This document shows positions 63,575 to 64,000 of a stretch of DNA of 64,000 nucleotides, piece by piece. Below the pieces are notes generated by a model. The model was not told the DNA's origin, did not search any database, and worked only from the letters and a program-made list of their open reading frames with translations. How positions within the stretch are numbered: the first letter of the stretch is position 1; every line of letters starts with the position of its first letter. A program made the position numbers and the translations under genes. The stretch is taken from assembly GCF_030250645.1 (NCBI RefSeq), contig NZ_JASSVS010000002.1, positions 248,001-312,000 on the forward strand, given 5' to 3'. This stretch comes from Marinobacter azerbaijanicus. GTDB lineage: Bacteria > Pseudomonadota > Gammaproteobacteria > Pseudomonadales > Oleiphilaceae.

Positions 63575-64000
63575 TTACCGAAAATTCCCGTCATGTGGGC
63601 GGTCAATATAATTGGAGCTCCTCAGGGGAAACCTTTCGATTACCTGATAGACAGAACCGCCCTCTCCCAGGAGGCTTTCAAACAACGTGACCCGGTCCAC
63701 CAAAAATGAGCCTGCGTGCCGCCTTTCATCACTCTTGAGTAGCCCGGCAACCGAATCGGCGCCGTTCTTGAAGCGAGCCAATGTGATATGCGGCCAGAAA
63801 GTTCGCTTCTCCTGCGCGAACCCGGACAATGCCAATCGTTGATTGAGCAAGCTTTGCACCTCTGCCAGCTCATCCACCGGCTGCACCCCGGCCCAGAGAT
63901 TCTTCGGGCGACCGGGATGGCCAAAACAACCGATCCCACTCACAGTGAGACTAAACGGTTCAACCGGCAGATTCCGGGCAGCATCACGAACATTCGGCAG
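63575..64000 (-). CDS. thpR: RNA 2',3'-cyclic phosphodiesterase ThpR, 5' end outside the window
   Basis: About 142 C-terminal residues are visible; the start lies beyond base 64000. WPHITLAR is the second HxTx motif of the 2H phosphoesterase family, and VTLFESLLGEGGSVYQVIERF is the typical end of LigT/ThpR proteins. Opens cyclic phosphates at RNA ends. The upstream frame LPNVRDAARNLPVEPFSLTV stays open to the edge, confirming it is truncated by the window, not by mutation. Confidence 0.88.
   Translation of the reverse strand: MPNVRDAARNLPVEPFSLTVSGIGCFGHPGRPKNLWAGVQPVDELAEVQSLLNQRLALSGFAQEKRTFWPHITLARFKNGADSVAGLLKSDERRHAGSFLVDRVTLFESLLGEGGSVYQVIERFPLRSSNYIDRPHDGNFR

Noticed and set aside
1-64000. 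CRISPR array, tRNA/rRNA, insertion sequences, prophage
   Set aside because: No regularly spaced repeats, cloverleaf genes, transposase or integrase frames were seen on either strand.

Overview
The window reads as chromosome of a marine gammaproteobacterium, most likely Marinobacter or a close relative. This rests on the family mix (PA2778/PA2779 pair, PA4780-type RIO kinase, GNAT-nitrilase fusion, YdbH-YnbE-YdbL, GbdR-like regulator), a moderately high GC content by eye, and strong Shine-Dalgarno sites. It is an inference from families, not from a search. Coding density is high. I see no tRNA, rRNA, CRISPR array, insertion sequence or prophage gene.

Layout: 1-1566, RND efflux pump (permease cut by the window edge, adaptor). 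1609-3836, valine/leucine-attenuated acetolactate synthase operon with leader peptide, terminator and antiterminator. 3837-4242, a block of very large hairpin repeats. 4243-8233, a cyanate operon (substrate-binding protein, permease, ATPase, cyanase) read leftward, with a -24/-12 promoter and three identical-pattern palindromes upstream; the divergent gene at 8234-10162 is a sigma-54 activator with PAS domains. 10222-19391, mixed metabolic genes and a kinase/phosphatase/FHA signalling set. 19570-23556, a four-gene operon: phospholipase D-like protein, a carbonic-anhydrase-like protein with a CsoSCA-type zinc site, PA2779 and PA2778 family proteins. 23553-24994, small genes.

25102-27117 is a DUF6596-type ECF sigma factor with a broken VOC gene and a YCII protein. 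27217-30057 is a second ECF system: secreted cupin, sigma factor, zinc-finger anti-sigma factor and a methyltransferase fused to four membrane helices. Two divergent copies of one promoter (GGGAAC-N17-CGTCCTT) drive the two arms. 30048-31516 holds ArfB and a CobW-family metallochaperone behind a Zur-like box. 31599-48530 is housekeeping and envelope material: DJ-1 protein, RIO kinase, YdbH-YnbE-YdbL, CaCA exchanger, second FtsH, diguanylate cyclase, ClC protein lacking the gating glutamate, esterase.

48565-59586 is a one-carbon module: an FAD-GcvT dehydrogenase fusion, L-serine dehydratase, a GbdR/GlxA-type AraC regulator, formate-THF ligase, a MetF-like reductase, a DmdA-like GcvT methyltransferase and a permease. 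Both GcvT genes have the same two-part 44-bp element upstream (GTGTCGTATTGG-N20-CAGGGCCACATT), and a related TGTCGCATTTGG site precedes the regulator. Together these predict a regulon that takes up an unknown methylated compound, passes methyl groups to tetrahydrofolate, oxidises them to formate, and drains glycine/serine to pyruvate. 59777-64000 carries small housekeeping genes, a serine hydrolase, a PAS-GGDEF protein, two thioesterases and the start-truncated ThpR gene.
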